Of a DNA stretch of 60,929 nucleotides, positions 1 to 10,655 are shown piece after piece (position 1 is the stretch's first letter; each line of letters starts with the position of its first letter). The notes under the pieces were generated by a model that was given only the letters and a program-made list of their open reading frames with translations, was not told where the DNA came from and did not search any database. The DNA comes from Mycobacterium sp. GA-1285 (GTDB lineage Bacteria > Actinomycetota > Actinomycetes > Mycobacteriales > Mycobacteriaceae), in the NCBI RefSeq assembly GCF_001499905.1, contig NZ_LQIS01000019.1, positions 1 through 60,929 of the forward strand, written 5' to 3'. Made by a program: the position numbers and the translations under genes.

Positions 1-28
1 CATCAGACAACAACTCAAATCGCGACAT
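1..28 (-). CDS. Start of a probable IS5-family transposase (partial)
   Basis: Only nine codons are visible, reading MSRFELLSD off the left edge. IS5/DUF4096-type transposases commonly start with M-[SA]-R-[FY] followed by L-x-D-E-Q-W, which this matches as far as it goes. A GAGG-like stretch lies just upstream of the ATG. The fragment is too short for certainty. Confidence 0.35.
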
Positions 29-74
29 CCCTCAAGCCTCAGGCACAACACCCGAAACCTTTGTCAGACACGCC
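1..74 (-). mobile_element. Edge of a probable IS5-type insertion sequence
   Basis: Read on the minus strand, this edge starts GGCGTGTCTGACAAAGG directly next to the thiL stop codon. It then gives a purine-rich leader and an ATG at base 28. GTGTCTGACA-type ends and a transposase starting soon after the end are typical of IS5-group elements (from memory, not searched). The four bases at 75-78 are CTAG, which could be part of a target duplication. The rest of the element lies outside the window, so length and family are not proven. Confidence 0.45.
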
Positions 75-1028
75 CTAGTCGAACGACTGCCACCCGGGAT
101 TCCCTGGCCACACCGCGCCGTCGACCAACACCCGCTCGGCGCCGTCCTGCACTCGGCCGATCTCTCTCCAGCCGGACGGCGGTGCCCCCGGGAAGGTCGC
201 GACCAACGCATGGTCCTCTCCGCCCCCGAAAACCCACGCCCACGCATCGGCACCGACCGCTTCGGCCGCGCCGGCGAGCAGGTCGCGGTCGGCGGTCAAT
301 GCCGTGGTGGACAGGTCGATGCCGACGCCGGACGCCTCGGCGATGTGGCCGAGGTCGGCCAGCAACCCGTCGGACACATCGGTCATCGCGGTGGCACGGC
401 TCTCGGCGGCGACGCGGCCCTGACCGTACGGCGGCCGCGGCGCGACATGGCACCGACGCAGCTCATCGAATCGTCGAATACCGGTGCGCCACAACTCGAA
501 TCCGGCCGCCGAACGACCGATGTCACCGACGACGGCCACCACGTCACCGGGCCGTGCCCCGCTGCGGCGCACCGGCTCACGGCCGCCGAGGTCACCGAGC
601 GCCGTCACCGAGATCACCCATTGCGGCGCGCTGACGAGGTCGCCCCCGACGATGCCCGCGCCCATCGACTCGGCCTCGCGCCACATTCCGTCGGCAAGCT
701 GCAGTGCGTGATCTGTCGGCGTATCCGAGGGTGCGCCGAACGCGACGACGAACGCCGTCGCGCGTGCACCCATCGCCTCGAGGTCGGCGGCGTTCTGCGC
801 GATCGCCTTGCGCCCCACGTCATGCGGCGTCGACCAGTCCAGCCGGAAGTGTCGCTCGGCCACCAGCATGTCGGTGCTGACAACCGTCTTGCCGTCGGGC
901 GCGAACAGCACCGCGGCGTCGTCACCGGGCCCCAGCGCGACGGTGTCCGGCTGGCGGCGCCCGGCCACCAATCGCCGGATCACCGCGAACTCGCCCACTT
1001 GCGCCAGGGTCTCGGCGTCGGACGCCAT
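75..1028 (-). CDS. thiL: Thiamine-monophosphate kinase
   Basis: ThiL phosphorylates thiamine monophosphate with ATP to make thiamine pyrophosphate, the last step of the cofactor pathway in the cytoplasm. The 317-residue product has the family hallmarks: GPGDDAAVL near residues 33-41, the metal/phosphate-binding segment around SGARPGDVVAVVGD, MTDVSDGLLADL in the middle and GGGEDHALVATF near the C-terminus. The ATG at 1028 is chosen over upstream starts because GGAGGTGAC precedes it and homologues start near here. A TAACGT -10-like box at 1096-1101 (minus) would give a leader of about 60 bases. Its stop codon abuts a probable insertion-sequence end. In M. tuberculosis the same gene lies beside ung, which is not seen here. 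Confidence 0.95.
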   Translation of the reverse strand: MASDAETLAQVGEFAVIRRLVAGRRQPDTVALGPGDDAAVLFAPDGKTVVSTDMLVAERHFRLDWSTPHDVGRKAIAQNAADLEAMGARATAFVVAFGAPSDTPTDHALQLADGMWREAESMGAGIVGGDLVSAPQWVISVTALGDLGGREPVRRSGARPGDVVAVVGDIGRSAAGFELWRTGIRRFDELRRCHVAPRPPYGQGRVAAESRATAMTDVSDGLLADLGHIAEASGVGIDLSTTALTADRDLLAGAAEAVGADAWAWVFGGGEDHALVATFPGAPPSGWREIGRVQDGAERVLVDGAVWPGNPGWQSFD

Positions 1029-1236
1029 GTCACCTCCCGTCGCGGCCGCACCGTGTCCGTTTCGTGCCGGCCTGAACACCGGCCGCACCTGCGGTACGTT
1101 AAGCGCCTGCGGCGTGGAGTCTATGCAGCGATGTGGAGGGACAGCGGAGTGGTGTCCGCGGAGTCCGTGACGGGACAACAGGTGAACCGGTATCACCCGC
1201 ACGCTGACCTGTCCGATTGGCGACGGGATGCCACCC

Positions 1237-1242
1237 TAGGGT
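1237..1242 (+). promoter_or_regulatory. -10 box of a leaderless promoter
   Basis: TAGGGT fits the mycobacterial TANNNT -10 box and is followed by exactly six bases before the GTG of the DUF3515 gene. This is the spacing expected when transcription starts at the first base of the start codon. No convincing -35 box is seen. Confidence 0.5.
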
Positions 1243-1248
1243 AGGGCC

Positions 1249-1812
1249 GTGGCTTCGCAGACCGGTGACGGGCCGCCGCGGGCACTGCTGATCGCCGCTC
1301 TGGTGGTGGCGCTCTCGGCGATCGTGACGATTCTGGTGATCGCCGCGCTGCGCCAGAATCCGGCGCAGCAGCGGGCGGTGCCGCTGGTCTCGGTGCCCGC
1401 GCCGCAGGCCACGAGCTCCGAATGCACCGAGCTGATCGCCGAACTGCCAGAGGAACTCGGCGAAAACACCCGCGCACCGTTGGTCGATCCCGCGCCCGCC
1501 GGTGCGGCGGCGTGGCGGCCCGAGGGCGAGGGTGAACCGATCGTGCTGCGCTGCGGAGTGGATCGGCCCGCCGAGTTCGTCGCGGGCGCGCCGGTTCAGG
1601 TGGTCGACGACGTCCAGTGGTTCCGGGTGAGTGAGGCCGCCCAGGATGCGGGCGCAGAAGAGTCGCGCAGCACGTGGTACGCCGTCGACCGCGGCGTGTA
1701 CGTTGCGCTGACACTGCCGCAGGGTTCCGGACCGACGCCGATTCAGCTGCTGTCCACGGTTATCGCCGAGACACTTTCCGCCAAGCCGGTCGCTCCCGCG
1801 CCGGTGCGTTGA
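1249..1812 (+). CDS. DUF3515 family membrane-anchored protein
   Basis: This 187-residue protein is the positional equivalent of Rv2980. It has a short N-terminal tail, one hydrophobic helix at about residues 12-34 and an outward-facing alanine/proline-rich domain. Two cysteines (in SSECTELI and VLRCGVD) could form a disulfide, as in other DUF3515 proteins. Its function is unknown. It is divergent from thiL and convergent with ddl. The GTG start is supported by the TAGGGT box six bases upstream, which suggests a leaderless transcript. The name rests on the overall pattern and on position, not on a database search. Confidence 0.8.
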   Translation: MASQTGDGPPRALLIAALVVALSAIVTILVIAALRQNPAQQRAVPLVSVPAPQATSSECTELIAELPEELGENTRAPLVDPAPAGAAAWRPEGEGEPIVLRCGVDRPAEFVAGAPVQVVDDVQWFRVSEAAQDAGAEESRSTWYAVDRGVYVALTLPQGSGPTPIQLLSTVIAETLSAKPVAPAPVR

Positions 1813-1871
1813 TCGTGCGCTGCGGCCGCAGACGACCTGCGAACCCCGCCATGGTCGAAGGTGATGACCGC

Positions 1872-2996
1872 TCAGCGCAGACCGGTACCGCGTTCGAGCG
1901 CGGTCTCCACCATCGTCGCCAGCAGGGTCGGGTAGTCGACGCCGCTGGCCGCCCACATCCGCGGATACATCGAGATGGTGGTGAATCCCGGCATGGTGTT
2001 GATCTCGTTGATCACGGGCCCGTCATCGGTGAGGAAGAAGTCGACGCGCGCCAGCCCCTGACAGTCGATCGCATCGAACGCCTCAATCGAGAGTTGTCGG
2101 ACCGCGTCGGCCACGTCGTCGTCAACCTTTGCGGGCACGTCGAGTTCGGCGGCGTCCTCGAGGTATTTCGTCGCGAAGTCGTAGAAGCCGTCCTCGCGGC
2201 CGCGCACGCCGGCGACCCGGATCTCGCCCAGCGCACTGGCCTCGATCCGGCCGTCGGGGAATTCGAGCACGCCGCATTCCAGCTCTCGCCCCGGCACCGC
2301 GGCTTCGATGATCACCTTCGGGTCATGGCGGCGCGCCTGTTCGATCGCCGACGCCAGCTGATCCCACGCAGTGACCCGGCTGACGCCTATCGACGACCCC
2401 CCGCGCGCCGGCTTGACGAAAACGGGGAGGCCCAGCCGCTCGCGCGCCTCGAAACTCAACGTGTCCCGGCGGGGCCGAAGGACCTCGTGATCTCCGATCG
2501 GCAGCCCGGCGGCGCCCAGCAGCTTCTTGGTGAACTCCTTGTCCATGCCAACCGCGCTGGCCAGGACACCCGCCCCGACGTAGGGCACCCCCGCCAACTC
2601 GAGCAGACCCTGGATCGTGCCGTCCTCGCCGTACGGACCGTGCAGCACGGGAAACACCACGTCGACGGTCGCCAACGTGTCCCCCGCCTCGCGGCCGAGC
2701 GACAGCAGCTGCCCGCCGCGGCCCGGATCGGCGGCCAGGGCCAGTTCGGTGCCCGACGCGGCGGTCACCTCCGGCAACCGGCCGTCGATGATCGCGAGGG
2801 TGTCCGGCTGCGCGTCGGTCGCCATCCACGCCCCCTCCGGGGTGATGCCGACGGCGACGACGTCGAACCGCTGCGGATCAAGATTGCGCAGGATGCTGCC
2901 TGCGGATACGCAGGAGATCGCGTGTTCGGAGCTACGTCCGCCATAGACGACGGCAACCCGGACGCGTCCGGTGTCGGGGTCATGGCGGGCAGTCAC
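1872..2996 (-). CDS. ddl: D-alanine--D-alanine ligase
   Basis: Ddl joins two D-alanines with ATP to make the dipeptide that ends the peptidoglycan stem peptide. It is an ATP-grasp enzyme. The 374-residue product shows the N-terminal [15 protein letters not shown] segment, [14 protein letters not shown], the [10 protein letters not shown] segment, ARVDFFL and the metal-binding [10 protein letters not shown] near the C-terminus. The length fits the mycobacterial enzyme, the D-cycloserine target. The GTG at 2996 gives the expected short N-terminus. It is the last gene of a minus-strand run following gpsA and the PLP lyase, and is separated from the lyase by about 60 bases. In M. tuberculosis ddlA also lies next to gpdA2. 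Confidence 0.95.
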   Translation of the reverse strand: MTARHDPDTGRVRVAVVYGGRSSEHAISCVSAGSILRNLDPQRFDVVAVGITPEGAWMATDAQPDTLAIIDGRLPEVTAASGTELALAADPGRGGQLLSLGREAGDTLATVDVVFPVLHGPYGEDGTIQGLLELAGVPYVGAGVLASAVGMDKEFTKKLLGAAGLPIGDHEVLRPRRDTLSFEARERLGLPVFVKPARGGSSIGVSRVTAWDQLASAIEQARRHDPKVIIEAAVPGRELECGVLEFPDGRIEASALGEIRVAGVRGREDGFYDFATKYLEDAAELDVPAKVDDDVADAVRQLSIEAFDAIDCQGLARVDFFLTDDGPVINEINTMPGFTTISMYPRMWAASGVDYPTLLATMVETALERGTGLR

Positions 2997-3057
2997 AACC
3001 TAGAGAGGCTACCGTCCGTGTGCTCGGCCGGTCGTCCGGCGACGGCCGTCTGCGCGG

Positions 3058-4161
3058 TCAGCCCAGCGCCTGCTCGATATCGGCGACCAAGTCATCGGTG
3101 TCCTCGATCCCGAGCGAGATGCGCGCGAACCCGTCGCTGACGTCGTCACCCCAGCGGGCGCGACGGTCCACCGAGGTATGAATTCCGCCGAAACTCGTCG
3201 AAGCGATCAACAGCGCGCTGCGCTCGACCAGGCTGTGCACCGCCGCCGCGTCGGGCAACTCGACGGCGATCAGGCCGCCGAACCGTTTCATCTGCGCGCA
3301 CGCGATGCGGTGCGAGGGATCGTCGGGCAGACCGGGATAGCGCACGGCGCGCACGGCGGGGTGTGCGTGCAGGGCCACGGCGAGCGCCGCCGCGTTGTGG
3401 CATTGCCGTTCGAACCGCAGCCCGGCGGTCCCCAGGCTGCGCAACAGCAGCCACGCCTCGAACGCGCCGAGGATGGCACCGGAGTGCAGTCGTTCGCGAT
3501 CCACCTCGACCATCAGGTCGGTGTGCGCACTCGCGACATAACCGGCGAGCAGATCACCGTGGCCCGCCAACGCCTTGGTCGCGCTGGCGACGACCACGTC
3601 TGCGCCCAGCGAAAGCGGTTGTTGGCCGAACGGGGTGGCAGTGGTGTTGTCGACGACGAGCGTCGCGCCACGGCTACGGCACTGCATCGCGAGCCGGTGC
3701 AGATCCACGACATCCAGCCCCGGATTGGCCGGGCTTTCGGCGAGCACGACATCCGCGTCCGCCGACGCCGCACACATCTCGTGACTAGCGGCTTCCACCA
3801 CCGTAACTCCTTGCTCAGCAAGGTATTCCGAGGCATATCGGCGGACTTGGTAATAGCCGTCGGCGGGTACGACGAGCCTACTTCCCGGCTCGGCCAGCAC
3901 CCGCAGGACGGACGTGATGGCGGCCATCCCCGACCCGAAGGCCAGCGCGGACGGCGCGCCCTCGAGCTGCGCGAGTGCCGACTCCAGGTGGCGCCAGGTC
4001 GGATTCGAGCTGCGGCCGTACGAGTCCAGCGGTTCCGAGTGGTCGGACGACAGGTGGAAGGTGGACGCCGGAACCGGTGACGGCGCCACCGCTTGTCCTG
4101 GAATGCGTTCAGAGGCAATGGATTTGACGCTGCGAGTGGAATCGCCGTACTGACCGTCCAC
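3058..4161 (-). CDS. Cys/Met-metabolism PLP enzyme (cystathionine gamma-lyase-like)
   Basis: This is a fold-type I PLP enzyme of the gamma-elimination/replacement family that acts on sulfur amino acids such as cystathionine. The 367 residues include the substrate/phosphate-binding segment SYGRSSNPT (about 47-55), FGSGMAAI, the PLP-ring aspartate in DNTTATPF (D171) and the Schiff-base lysine in SATKALAGHGD (K196). The start is the GTG at 4161, three bases after the gpsA stop, with GGAG of the gpsA end serving as ribosome-binding site, so the two genes are probably co-translated. M. tuberculosis has no such gene between ddlA and gpdA2. Whether it acts as gamma-lyase, gamma-synthase or methionine gamma-lyase cannot be told from sequence alone. 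Confidence 0.85.
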   Translation of the reverse strand: MDGQYGDSTRSVKSIASERIPGQAVAPSPVPASTFHLSSDHSEPLDSYGRSSNPTWRHLESALAQLEGAPSALAFGSGMAAITSVLRVLAEPGSRLVVPADGYYQVRRYASEYLAEQGVTVVEAASHEMCAASADADVVLAESPANPGLDVVDLHRLAMQCRSRGATLVVDNTTATPFGQQPLSLGADVVVASATKALAGHGDLLAGYVASAHTDLMVEVDRERLHSGAILGAFEAWLLLRSLGTAGLRFERQCHNAAALAVALHAHPAVRAVRYPGLPDDPSHRIACAQMKRFGGLIAVELPDAAAVHSLVERSALLIASTSFGGIHTSVDRRARWGDDVSDGFARISLGIEDTDDLVADIEQALG

Positions 4162-4164
4162 CGG

Positions 4165-5852
<1,688 letters not shown>

Positions 5853-5906
5853 ACCGTTCAACTGCGCGCTGGCACGAAGACCGTTGGATAGGGAATCATC
5901 GCAGGC

Positions 5907-8096
5907 ATGACGAAAGCCGGGATCGAGGTTCGTGACAGCGATGGCGAACCACCATCGGCAAGCATCCGAACGATGCCGTCGGACTCCGGTGACTCGGCGC
6001 CCGAAGCTCCTCCCGCGGCAACCTCCCCCGCGGTCGAGAACGCGCTGCCCGACGATCGCTACCTGAACCGCGAGCTGAGTTGGCTCGACTTCAACTCCCG
6101 GGTGCTGGCATTGGCCGCCGACCCGTCGCTGCCCTTGCTGGAGCGGGCGAAGTTCCTTGCGATCTTCGCGTCGAATCTCGATGAGTTCTACATGGTCCGG
6201 GTCGCCGGGCTCAAACGCCGCGATGAGACGGGGCTTTCGGTGCGCTCCGCCGACGGGCTCTCTCCCCGCGAACAATTGCGCCGCATCAACGAGCGAACCC
6301 AGCACATCGCCGACCGGCACGCCCACGTGTTCCTCGATTCGGTGCGCCCCGCGCTGGCCGACGAAGGCATCGTGATCGTCACCTGGGCCGAACTCGACGA
6401 AGCCGAACGCGCGCGGCTGTCCACCTACTTCCACGAGCAGGTGTTCCCGGTACTGACGCCGCTAGCAGTGGATCCGGCCCATCCGTTTCCGTTCGTGAGT
6501 GGCCTGAGCCTGAACCTTGCGATCACCGTCAAACATCCCGACGACGGTGGGCAGCATTTCGCCCGAGTCAAGGTGCCCGACAATGTAGAACGGTTCGTCG
6601 AACTGGCCGCCCGCGAAGGCGATGCCACGATCGTTCGCTTCCTGCCGATGGAGGAACTGATCGCGGCGTTCCTCCATGTGTTGTTCCCGGGGCTGGAGAT
6701 CGTCGAGCACCACGCGTTCCGCATCACACGCAATGCCGATTTCGAGGTCGAAGAGGATCGCGACGAAGACCTGCTACAAGCGCTCGAACGGGAACTGGCG
6801 CGGCGCCGCTTCGGTTCTCCCGTCCGCTTGGAAGTCTCCGACGACATGACCGAGAGCATGCTCGAGTTGCTGCTGCGCGAACTCGACGTCGCCCCGGGCG
6901 ACGTCATCGAGGTGCCCGGGTTGCTCGATCTGTCCTCGCTGTGGCAGATCTACGATCTGGATCGCCCCGCCCTCAAAGACCGGCCGTTCGTACCCGCCAC
7001 CCCTCCGGCGTTCGGCGAGCGCGAGACACCCAAGAGCATCTTCGCGACGCTGCGCGACGGCGACGTGCTGGTGCACCACCCGTACGACTCCTTCTCCACC
7101 ACCGTGCAGCGGTTCATCGAACAGGCCGCGGCAGACCCGAACGTATTGGCGATCAAGCAGACTCTGTACCGCACCTCGGGTGACTCGCCAATCGTCAACG
7201 CGCTCATCGATGCCGCGGCCGCGGGCAAGCAGGTCGTCGCGCTGGTCGAGATCAAGGCCCGGTTCGACGAGCAGGCCAACATCAAGTGGGCGCGTGCGCT
7301 CGAGCGTGCGGGCGTGCACGTGGTGTACGGGCTCATCGGACTCAAGACTCATTGCAAGACGTGTCTGGTGGTGCGCCGGGAGGGCTCGCTGATCCGGCGC
7401 TACTGCCACATCGGCACCGGTAACTACAACCCCAAAACCGCGCGGCTGTATGAAGACATCGGGCTGCTGACCGCCGCGCCCGACATCGGCGCCGATCTCA
7501 CCGACCTGTTCAATTCACTGACGGGTTACTCGCGCAAGGGCTCCTACCGCAACCTTCTGGTGGCTCCCCAGGGAGTCCGAAGGGGGATCATCGAGCGCAT
7601 CGAACGAGAGATCGTCGCCACCCGCGACGGCGCCGACGGGCGGATCAGGCTGAAGGCCAACGCGTTGGTGGACGAGCAGGTCATCGATGCGCTGTACCGC
7701 GCTTCGCAGGCCGGTGTGCGCGTCGAGGTGGTGGTCCGGGGTATCTGCGCGCTACGACCCCATGCCCCTGGCTATTCGGACAACATCGTCGTCCGCTCGA
7801 TCTTGGGCCGGTTCCTGGAACACTCGAGGATCATTCACTTCCGCGCAATCGACGAATTCTGGATCGGCAGCGCCGACATGATGCATCGCAATCTCGATCG
7901 GCGCGTCGAAGTGATGGCCGAAGTCAAGGAGCCGCGGCTGAAGGCGCAACTGCACGACATCTTCGAATCGGCGATGGACCCCTCGACCCGGTGTTGGGAG
8001 TTGGGCGTCGATGGTAAGTGGACGGCGTCACCGCAGGAGGGTCTGACGGTTCGCGACCATCAGGTCTCGTTGATGGAACGCCACCGGCAACCATGA
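5907..8096 (+). CDS. ppk: Polyphosphate kinase 1
   Basis: PPK1 makes inorganic polyphosphate reversibly from ATP. In mycobacteria it feeds the MprAB/SigE stress pathway. The 729-residue product has the N-terminal [33 protein letters not shown], a middle domain and two phospholipase-D-like C-terminal domains. The autophosphorylated histidine sits in [19 protein letters not shown] conserved [13 protein letters not shown] stretch is also present. The first roughly 45 residues are low-complexity (Ser/Ala/Pro-rich) and probably disordered. The gene corresponds to Rv2984 and lies between fbiD and mutT1 as in M. tuberculosis. Confidence 0.97.
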   Translation: MTKAGIEVRDSDGEPPSASIRTMPSDSGDSAPEAPPAATSPAVENALPDDRYLNRELSWLDFNSRVLALAADPSLPLLERAKFLAIFASNLDEFYMVRVAGLKRRDETGLSVRSADGLSPREQLRRINERTQHIADRHAHVFLDSVRPALADEGIVIVTWAELDEAERARLSTYFHEQVFPVLTPLAVDPAHPFPFVSGLSLNLAITVKHPDDGGQHFARVKVPDNVERFVELAAREGDATIVRFLPMEELIAAFLHVLFPGLEIVEHHAFRITRNADFEVEEDRDEDLLQALERELARRRFGSPVRLEVSDDMTESMLELLLRELDVAPGDVIEVPGLLDLSSLWQIYDLDRPALKDRPFVPATPPAFGERETPKSIFATLRDGDVLVHHPYDSFSTTVQRFIEQAAADPNVLAIKQTLYRTSGDSPIVNALIDAAAAGKQVVALVEIKARFDEQANIKWARALERAGVHVVYGLIGLKTHCKTCLVVRREGSLIRRYCHIGTGNYNPKTARLYEDIGLLTAAPDIGADLTDLFNSLTGYSRKGSYRNLLVAPQGVRRGIIERIEREIVATRDGADGRIRLKANALVDEQVIDALYRASQAGVRVEVVVRGICALRPHAPGYSDNIVVRSILGRFLEHSRIIHFRAIDEFWIGSADMMHRNLDRRVEVMAEVKEPRLKAQLHDIFESAMDPSTRCWELGVDGKWTASPQEGLTVRDHQVSLMERHRQP

Positions 8097-8174
8097 CGGA
8101 CCTCGTCAACGTCAGCGACTTTCAGAATTGTCGTCGTGGGCCGCTGGTGCCCGGAAATATCTGCAGGAGTTGAG

Positions 8175-9098
8175 GTGCCGAAGCGGACATCTGAGACCGG
8201 CTCCGAGGCGGAGAAGATCCTGGCCGCCGGAGCGGTGTTGTGGCGGTCGAATGGCGAACCCGATGCACCGGAAGTCGCGCTGATCCATCGCCCTCGCTAC
8301 GACGACTGGTCGCTACCGAAAGGCAAGGTGAACCCCGGCGAGACCGAGCCCGTCACCGCCGTTCGCGAGGTATGGGAAGAGACCGGATACACGGCACATC
8401 TCGGCCGACGACTCAGTTCGGTGAGCTATCCCGTCGAAGGCGGTGTGAAGAAGGTGCGCTACTGGGCGGCGCGGATGGTGCGCGGCGAGTTCCAGCCGAA
8501 CGACGAGGTCGACGAGCTCAAGTGGTTACCCGTGCGGGCGGCGATCAAGCAACTGGACTATCCGCACGACCGAAAGGTGCTGCGCCGCTTCGCGAAGTAT
8601 CCGGCCGACACCAAGACGGTGCTGATCGTCCGCCACGCCACCGCTGGGAGCAAGTCCCGGTTCAAGGGCGATGACCGCAAACGGCCGCTGGACAAGAACG
8701 GCCGCACGCAGGCGGAGTCACTGGTCGGGATACTGCTCGCCTTCGGCGCCGACCATCTGTTCGCGGCGGACAGGGTGCGCTGTGTGTCGACATTGGAACC
8801 ACTGGCAGAAGAACTCGGGGTGACGATCCAGCGCGACGGGCTGCTGACCGAGGAGGCGTACGCGGAGAACCGCAAAGCGGCCCGGCAACGCTTCCTCGAA
8901 ATCGCCGACACCGGTGGCACGCCGGTGATCTGCACTCAGGGCAAGGTGATTCCGGACCTCATCGAATGGTGGTGCGAACGCGACGGCGTGCGGCCCGACA
9001 AGTCGCGCAATCGCAAGGGCAGCACGTGGGTGATGTCGCTTCACGACGGTCGGTTGATAGCGGCGGACCACATGGGCAGCCCACTCGCTGTGAAGTGA
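8175..9098 (+). CDS. mutT1: MutT1: Nudix hydrolase fused to histidine phosphatase
   Basis: The 307-residue protein matches Rv2985. The N-terminal Nudix domain contains a Nudix box that starts GKVNPGE and ends REVWEETG. The C-terminal domain carries the phosphoglycerate-mutase-type RHG-like motif VRHATAG. Mycobacterial MutT1 hydrolyses 8-oxo-dGTP and diadenosine polyphosphates and protects against oxidised nucleotides. The GTG at 8175 is preferred because AGGAG lies five bases before it. A GTG at 8136 has no comparable site. The next gene, hupB, is convergent, with a strong hairpin between them. Confidence 0.93.
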   Translation: MPKRTSETGSEAEKILAAGAVLWRSNGEPDAPEVALIHRPRYDDWSLPKGKVNPGETEPVTAVREVWEETGYTAHLGRRLSSVSYPVEGGVKKVRYWAARMVRGEFQPNDEVDELKWLPVRAAIKQLDYPHDRKVLRRFAKYPADTKTVLIVRHATAGSKSRFKGDDRKRPLDKNGRTQAESLVGILLAFGADHLFAADRVRCVSTLEPLAEELGVTIQRDGLLTEEAYAENRKAARQRFLEIADTGGTPVICTQGKVIPDLIEWWCERDGVRPDKSRNRKGSTWVMSLHDGRLIAADHMGSPLAVK

Positions 9099-9180
9099 TG
9101 CCCGAACATTGAATGCAAATTCCGGCGGATCCGCGCTCGGAAGCGGTGAGCCATAGAACTTTTGGCGGGCATGCGCCGCG

Positions 9181-9215
9181 GATACGCCGTGGGTCGTGTA
9201 GACCCACGGCGTATC
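9181..9215. terminator. Bidirectional hairpin between mutT1 and hupB
   Basis: A perfect 14-base-pair inverted repeat (9181-9194 with 9202-9215) encloses a 7-base loop. It ends ten bases past the hupB stop and lies 80 bases after mutT1, so it can end transcription from both sides. There is no long U-tract, which is common for mycobacterial terminators. Confidence 0.75.
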
Positions 9216-9224
9216 CGGTCGAAA

Positions 9225-9854
9225 CTACTTGCGGCCGCGCTTGGCCGGCGCCTTGCGAGCCGGAGCCTTCTTCGCGGTCTTCTTGGCTGCCGTCCGCTTG
9301 GTCGCGGCCTTCTTGGCCGGAGCCTTCTTGGCCGCACTCTTCTTGGCCGGTGACTTCTTGGCGGCGGTCTTCTTGGCTGCCGTCCGCTTCGTTGCCGCCT
9401 TCTTGGCCGGTGACTTCTTGGCGGCGGTCTTCTTGGCTGCCGTCCGCTTGGTCGCGGCCTTCTTGGCCGGTGACTTCTTGGCGGCACTCTTCTTGGCCGG
9501 TGACTTCTTCGCGGCCTTGCGGGCACCTCCCGCCGTAGCGCCTCTCTTCACTGCTGGTCCTTCCGCCGGGAGGCGCTGTGCGCCAGAGACAACCGCTTTG
9601 AACTGAGCGCCGGGCCGGAAGGCCGGCACAGACGTGGGCTTGACTTTCACGGTCTCGCCGGTGCGCGGATTACGCGCGACGCGGGCGGCGCGGCGGCGCT
9701 GTTCGAAAACGCCGAAGCCGGTGATGGTGACACTGTCACCCTTGTGAACCGCACGCACGATGGTGTCAACGACATTCTCCACCGCGTCGGTCGCCGTCCG
9801 GCGATCGGTATTGAGCTTCGTCGTGAGTACGTCGATGAGCTCTGCTTTGTTCAT
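9225..9854 (-). CDS. hupB: Nucleoid-associated HU-like protein with lysine-rich tail
   Basis: HupB (Hlp/MDP1, Rv2986c) compacts DNA and affects growth, iron uptake genes and stress tolerance. The first 90 residues form a standard HU domain (start [14 protein letters not shown], arm [12 protein letters not shown]). The rest of the 209-residue protein is a histone H1-like tail built from [21 protein letters not shown] units, typical of actinobacteria. The ATG at 9854 is supported by CGGAGG six bases upstream and by the conserved N-terminus. Codons upstream of it code for nothing HU-like. A probable promoter is listed separately. Confidence 0.97.
   Translation of the reverse strand: MNKAELIDVLTTKLNTDRRTATDAVENVVDTIVRAVHKGDSVTITGFGVFEQRRRAARVARNPRTGETVKVKPTSVPAFRPGAQFKAVVSGAQRLPAEGPAVKRGATAGGARKAAKKSPAKKSAAKKSPAKKAATKRTAAKKTAAKKSPAKKAATKRTAAKKTAAKKSPAKKSAAKKAPAKKAATKRTAAKKTAKKAPARKAPAKRGRK
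9241..9510 (-). repeat. 60-base tandem repeats in the hupB tail
   Basis: Bases 9361-9420 and 9421-9480 are almost identical 60-base units (20 codons), with diverged copies on both sides. They encode the [24 protein letters not shown] tail. Such units can expand or contract in frame. Confidence 0.85.
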
Positions 9855-9901
9855 GCATAACCTCCGGAAACCAGTGGTCCTCTTTGGACCGACTAGGGGA
9901 C

Positions 9902-9931
9902 ACGGTAAACCCATTCCCTATTGATTTCCAA
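9902..9931 (-). promoter_or_regulatory. Probable hupB promoter
   Basis: On the minus strand TTGGAA (9926-9931) and TACCGT (9902-9907) are separated by 18 bases, a fair match to a housekeeping promoter. Transcription would begin about 40 bases before the hupB ATG. A small hairpin (GGTCC/GGACC, about 9875-9890) lies in the leader. Confidence 0.45.
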
Positions 9932-10044
9932 GAGCCACGCGCAGTTTCAGGCGAAGCCAGCGAACTTTCTTGCCCCCCTTGACCTCCAGAGCAGGCCTCG
10001 GAGAACCGGGTCTGGGGGTGGTGAATTCGGCTCAGCGGTGGCCG

Positions 10045-10641
10045 TTATCCGGCGGGCAGAGTCCGCGGTTTCCAGTCCGGCCTGCGCGCTTCATAGGCCT
10101 CGATCTCAGCGCATTTGCGCAGCGTAAGACCTATATCGTCGAGTCCTTCGAGCAATCGCCAGGCCGTATAGTCGTCAATTCTGAACGGCACCATAACCGT
10201 TCCGGCGGCGATGGTTCGATCTTGAAGATTCACAGTGATTTCCAGCCCTGGCTGCTGCTCGATGAGCTTCCATAAAATTTCCACATCATCTTGCGGAATT
10301 TCGGCCGCCAGAAGCCCGGCCTTGCCCGCATTGCCCCGAAAGATGTCGGCGAAGCGGGACGAGATGACGACCCGGAAGCCGTAATCCATAAGTGCCCACA
10401 CGGCATGTTCACGTGACGAGCCGGTGCCGAAATCGGGGCCTGCGACCAATACCGAGCCCTTGTCGAACGGGGGCAGATTCAATACGAATGACGGGTCGTT
10501 GCGCCAGGCGGCGAAAAGGCCGTCCTCGAAACCCGTTCGTGTAACTCGTTTCAGGTAGACGGCCGGGATGATCTGGTCGGTATCCACATTCGACCGGCGC
10601 ATTGGCACCCCGATGCCGGTATGGGTATGGAAAGCCTGCAT
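10045..10641 (-). CDS. leuD: 3-isopropylmalate dehydratase small subunit
   Basis: LeuD pairs with LeuC to isomerise 2-isopropylmalate to 3-isopropylmalate in leucine synthesis. It is the swivelling aconitase-type domain. The 198-residue product has [14 protein letters not shown] near the start and [17 protein letters not shown] in the middle, the substrate loop of the family. The ATG at 10641 starts the conserved MQAFHTHTG. Upstream in-frame codons run through leuC. It begins 14 bases after leuC on the same transcript. Homologue of Rv2987c. Confidence 0.96.
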   Translation of the reverse strand: MQAFHTHTGIGVPMRRSNVDTDQIIPAVYLKRVTRTGFEDGLFAAWRNDPSFVLNLPPFDKGSVLVAGPDFGTGSSREHAVWALMDYGFRVVISSRFADIFRGNAGKAGLLAAEIPQDDVEILWKLIEQQPGLEITVNLQDRTIAAGTVMVPFRIDDYTAWRLLEGLDDIGLTLRKCAEIEAYEARRPDWKPRTLPAG

Positions 10642-10655
10642 GGCCTGTGCTCCTA

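Noticed and set aside
1029..1096. Possible thiamine riboswitch in the thiL leader
   Set aside because: A small GCCGG/CCGGC hairpin is present, but no THI-box core (CUGAGA) is seen.
9241..9510. CRISPR-like regular repeats
   Set aside because: The units are coding repeats of the hupB tail with no unique spacers.
9229..9606. Hydrophobic plus-strand frame (repeated FLAAVFLAA) opposite hupB
   Set aside because: It is the complement of the Lys/Ala repeat codons. There is no ribosome-binding site, and HU homology is on the minus strand.
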